A DNA stretch of 22,658 bases from Chitinophaga pinensis. GTDB lineage: Bacteria; Bacteroidota; Bacteroidia; NS11-12g; UBA9320. Shown in pieces: positions 22,525 through 22,658 of the stretch. The notes below the pieces were generated by a model. That model did not search any database. It worked only from the letters and a program-made list of their open reading frames with translations, and had not been told where the DNA came from. Numbering within the stretch: position 1 is the first letter of the stretch; the number at the start of each line of letters is the position of its first letter. A program made the translations under genes and the position numbers. The stretch covers positions 1-22,658 of the forward strand of contig CAMDCQ010000008.1 of the NCBI GenBank assembly GCA_945890595.1, read 5' to 3'.

Positions 22525-22658
22525 ATGAAACTGACCGAATACATTAAGCCTGGAAAGACTCTTTTCTCGTTTGAAGTTTTACCGCCACTCAAAGGAAAGA
22601 GTATAGAATCACTCTATCAGGGGATAGATCCGTTAATGGAGTTTAATCCTGCATTCAT
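22525..22658 (+). CDS. metF: MetF, methylenetetrahydrofolate reductase (5' part only)
   Basis: The first 44 residues, MKLTEYIKPGKTLFSFEVLP and onward to EFNPAFI, are cut by the window end. FSFEVLPPLKGKSIESLYQGI matches the N terminus of MetF, where the family has FSFE..PP with the active-site Glu (Glu17). The enzyme is a flavoprotein that reduces 5,10-methylene-THF to 5-methyl-THF for methionine synthesis. It starts at ATG 22525, 38 bp after the M28-like gene on the same strand; no clear TAnnTTTG box is seen in the gap, so it may be read from upstream. Confidence 0.88.
   Translation, partial: MKLTEYIKPGKTLFSFEVLPPLKGKSIESLYQGIDPLMEFNPAF

Overview
The window reads as chromosome of a Bacteroidota bacterium, most likely a flavobacterium-like member. 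The evidence is the protein families (Bacteroidota-type Mpl, a HmuY-like lipoprotein beside a TonB-type barrel, a PorT-like barrel, a flavobacterial-type S41 peptidase), the lack of purine-rich Shine-Dalgarno sites, and repeated TAnnTTTG boxes (the Bacteroidota -7 element) just before genes. Coding density is high, no intergenic gap exceeds about 215 bp, and I saw no tRNA, rRNA, CRISPR array, transposase or phage gene.

Layout. 1-422 (-): 5' part of an unrecognised secreted protein. 588-4418 (+): four-gene metal-uptake ABC operon (TroA-like binding lipoprotein, ATPase, two permeases) with ATGA overlaps throughout; the first permease carries a DtxR/MntR-like metal-sensor module at its C terminus. 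4493-7374 (+): a TonB-receptor-like barrel and a lipoprotein that looks like two HmuY-type domains. Together with the ABC operon this would make an envelope-spanning metal or heme uptake locus. 7378-8703 (-): Mpl, convergent with only 3 bp between stops. 8752-8961 (+): small exported protein. 9026-10129 (+): PA0069-type radical SAM protein. 10160-12503 (+): overlapping trio of a Cys4 zinc-motif protein, an MscS-type channel and a serine-hydrolase lipoprotein.

12571-13179 (-): small outer-membrane barrel, divergent from a TerB-like protein at 13223-13573 (+) with nearly touching promoters. A strong bidirectional terminator (13589-13627) separates the latter from an ALDH7-type aldehyde dehydrogenase (13651-15192, -). 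15428-16726 (+): aminopeptidase P. 16858-18537 (+): rpmH, rnpA, an unrecognised protein with possible S1-like folds, and yidD. 18633-22486 (+): an S41 C-terminal processing peptidase, a TauE/SafE permease and an M28-family protein that has lost key catalytic residues, tightly packed. 22525 to the end (+): start of metF.

The most unusual items are the permease-sensor fusion with its neighbouring outer-membrane genes, the M28 pseudo-peptidase, the unknown gene inserted between rnpA and yidD, and a 17-bp direct repeat that brackets the rpmH-yidD block and whose first copy is the end of the pepP gene.
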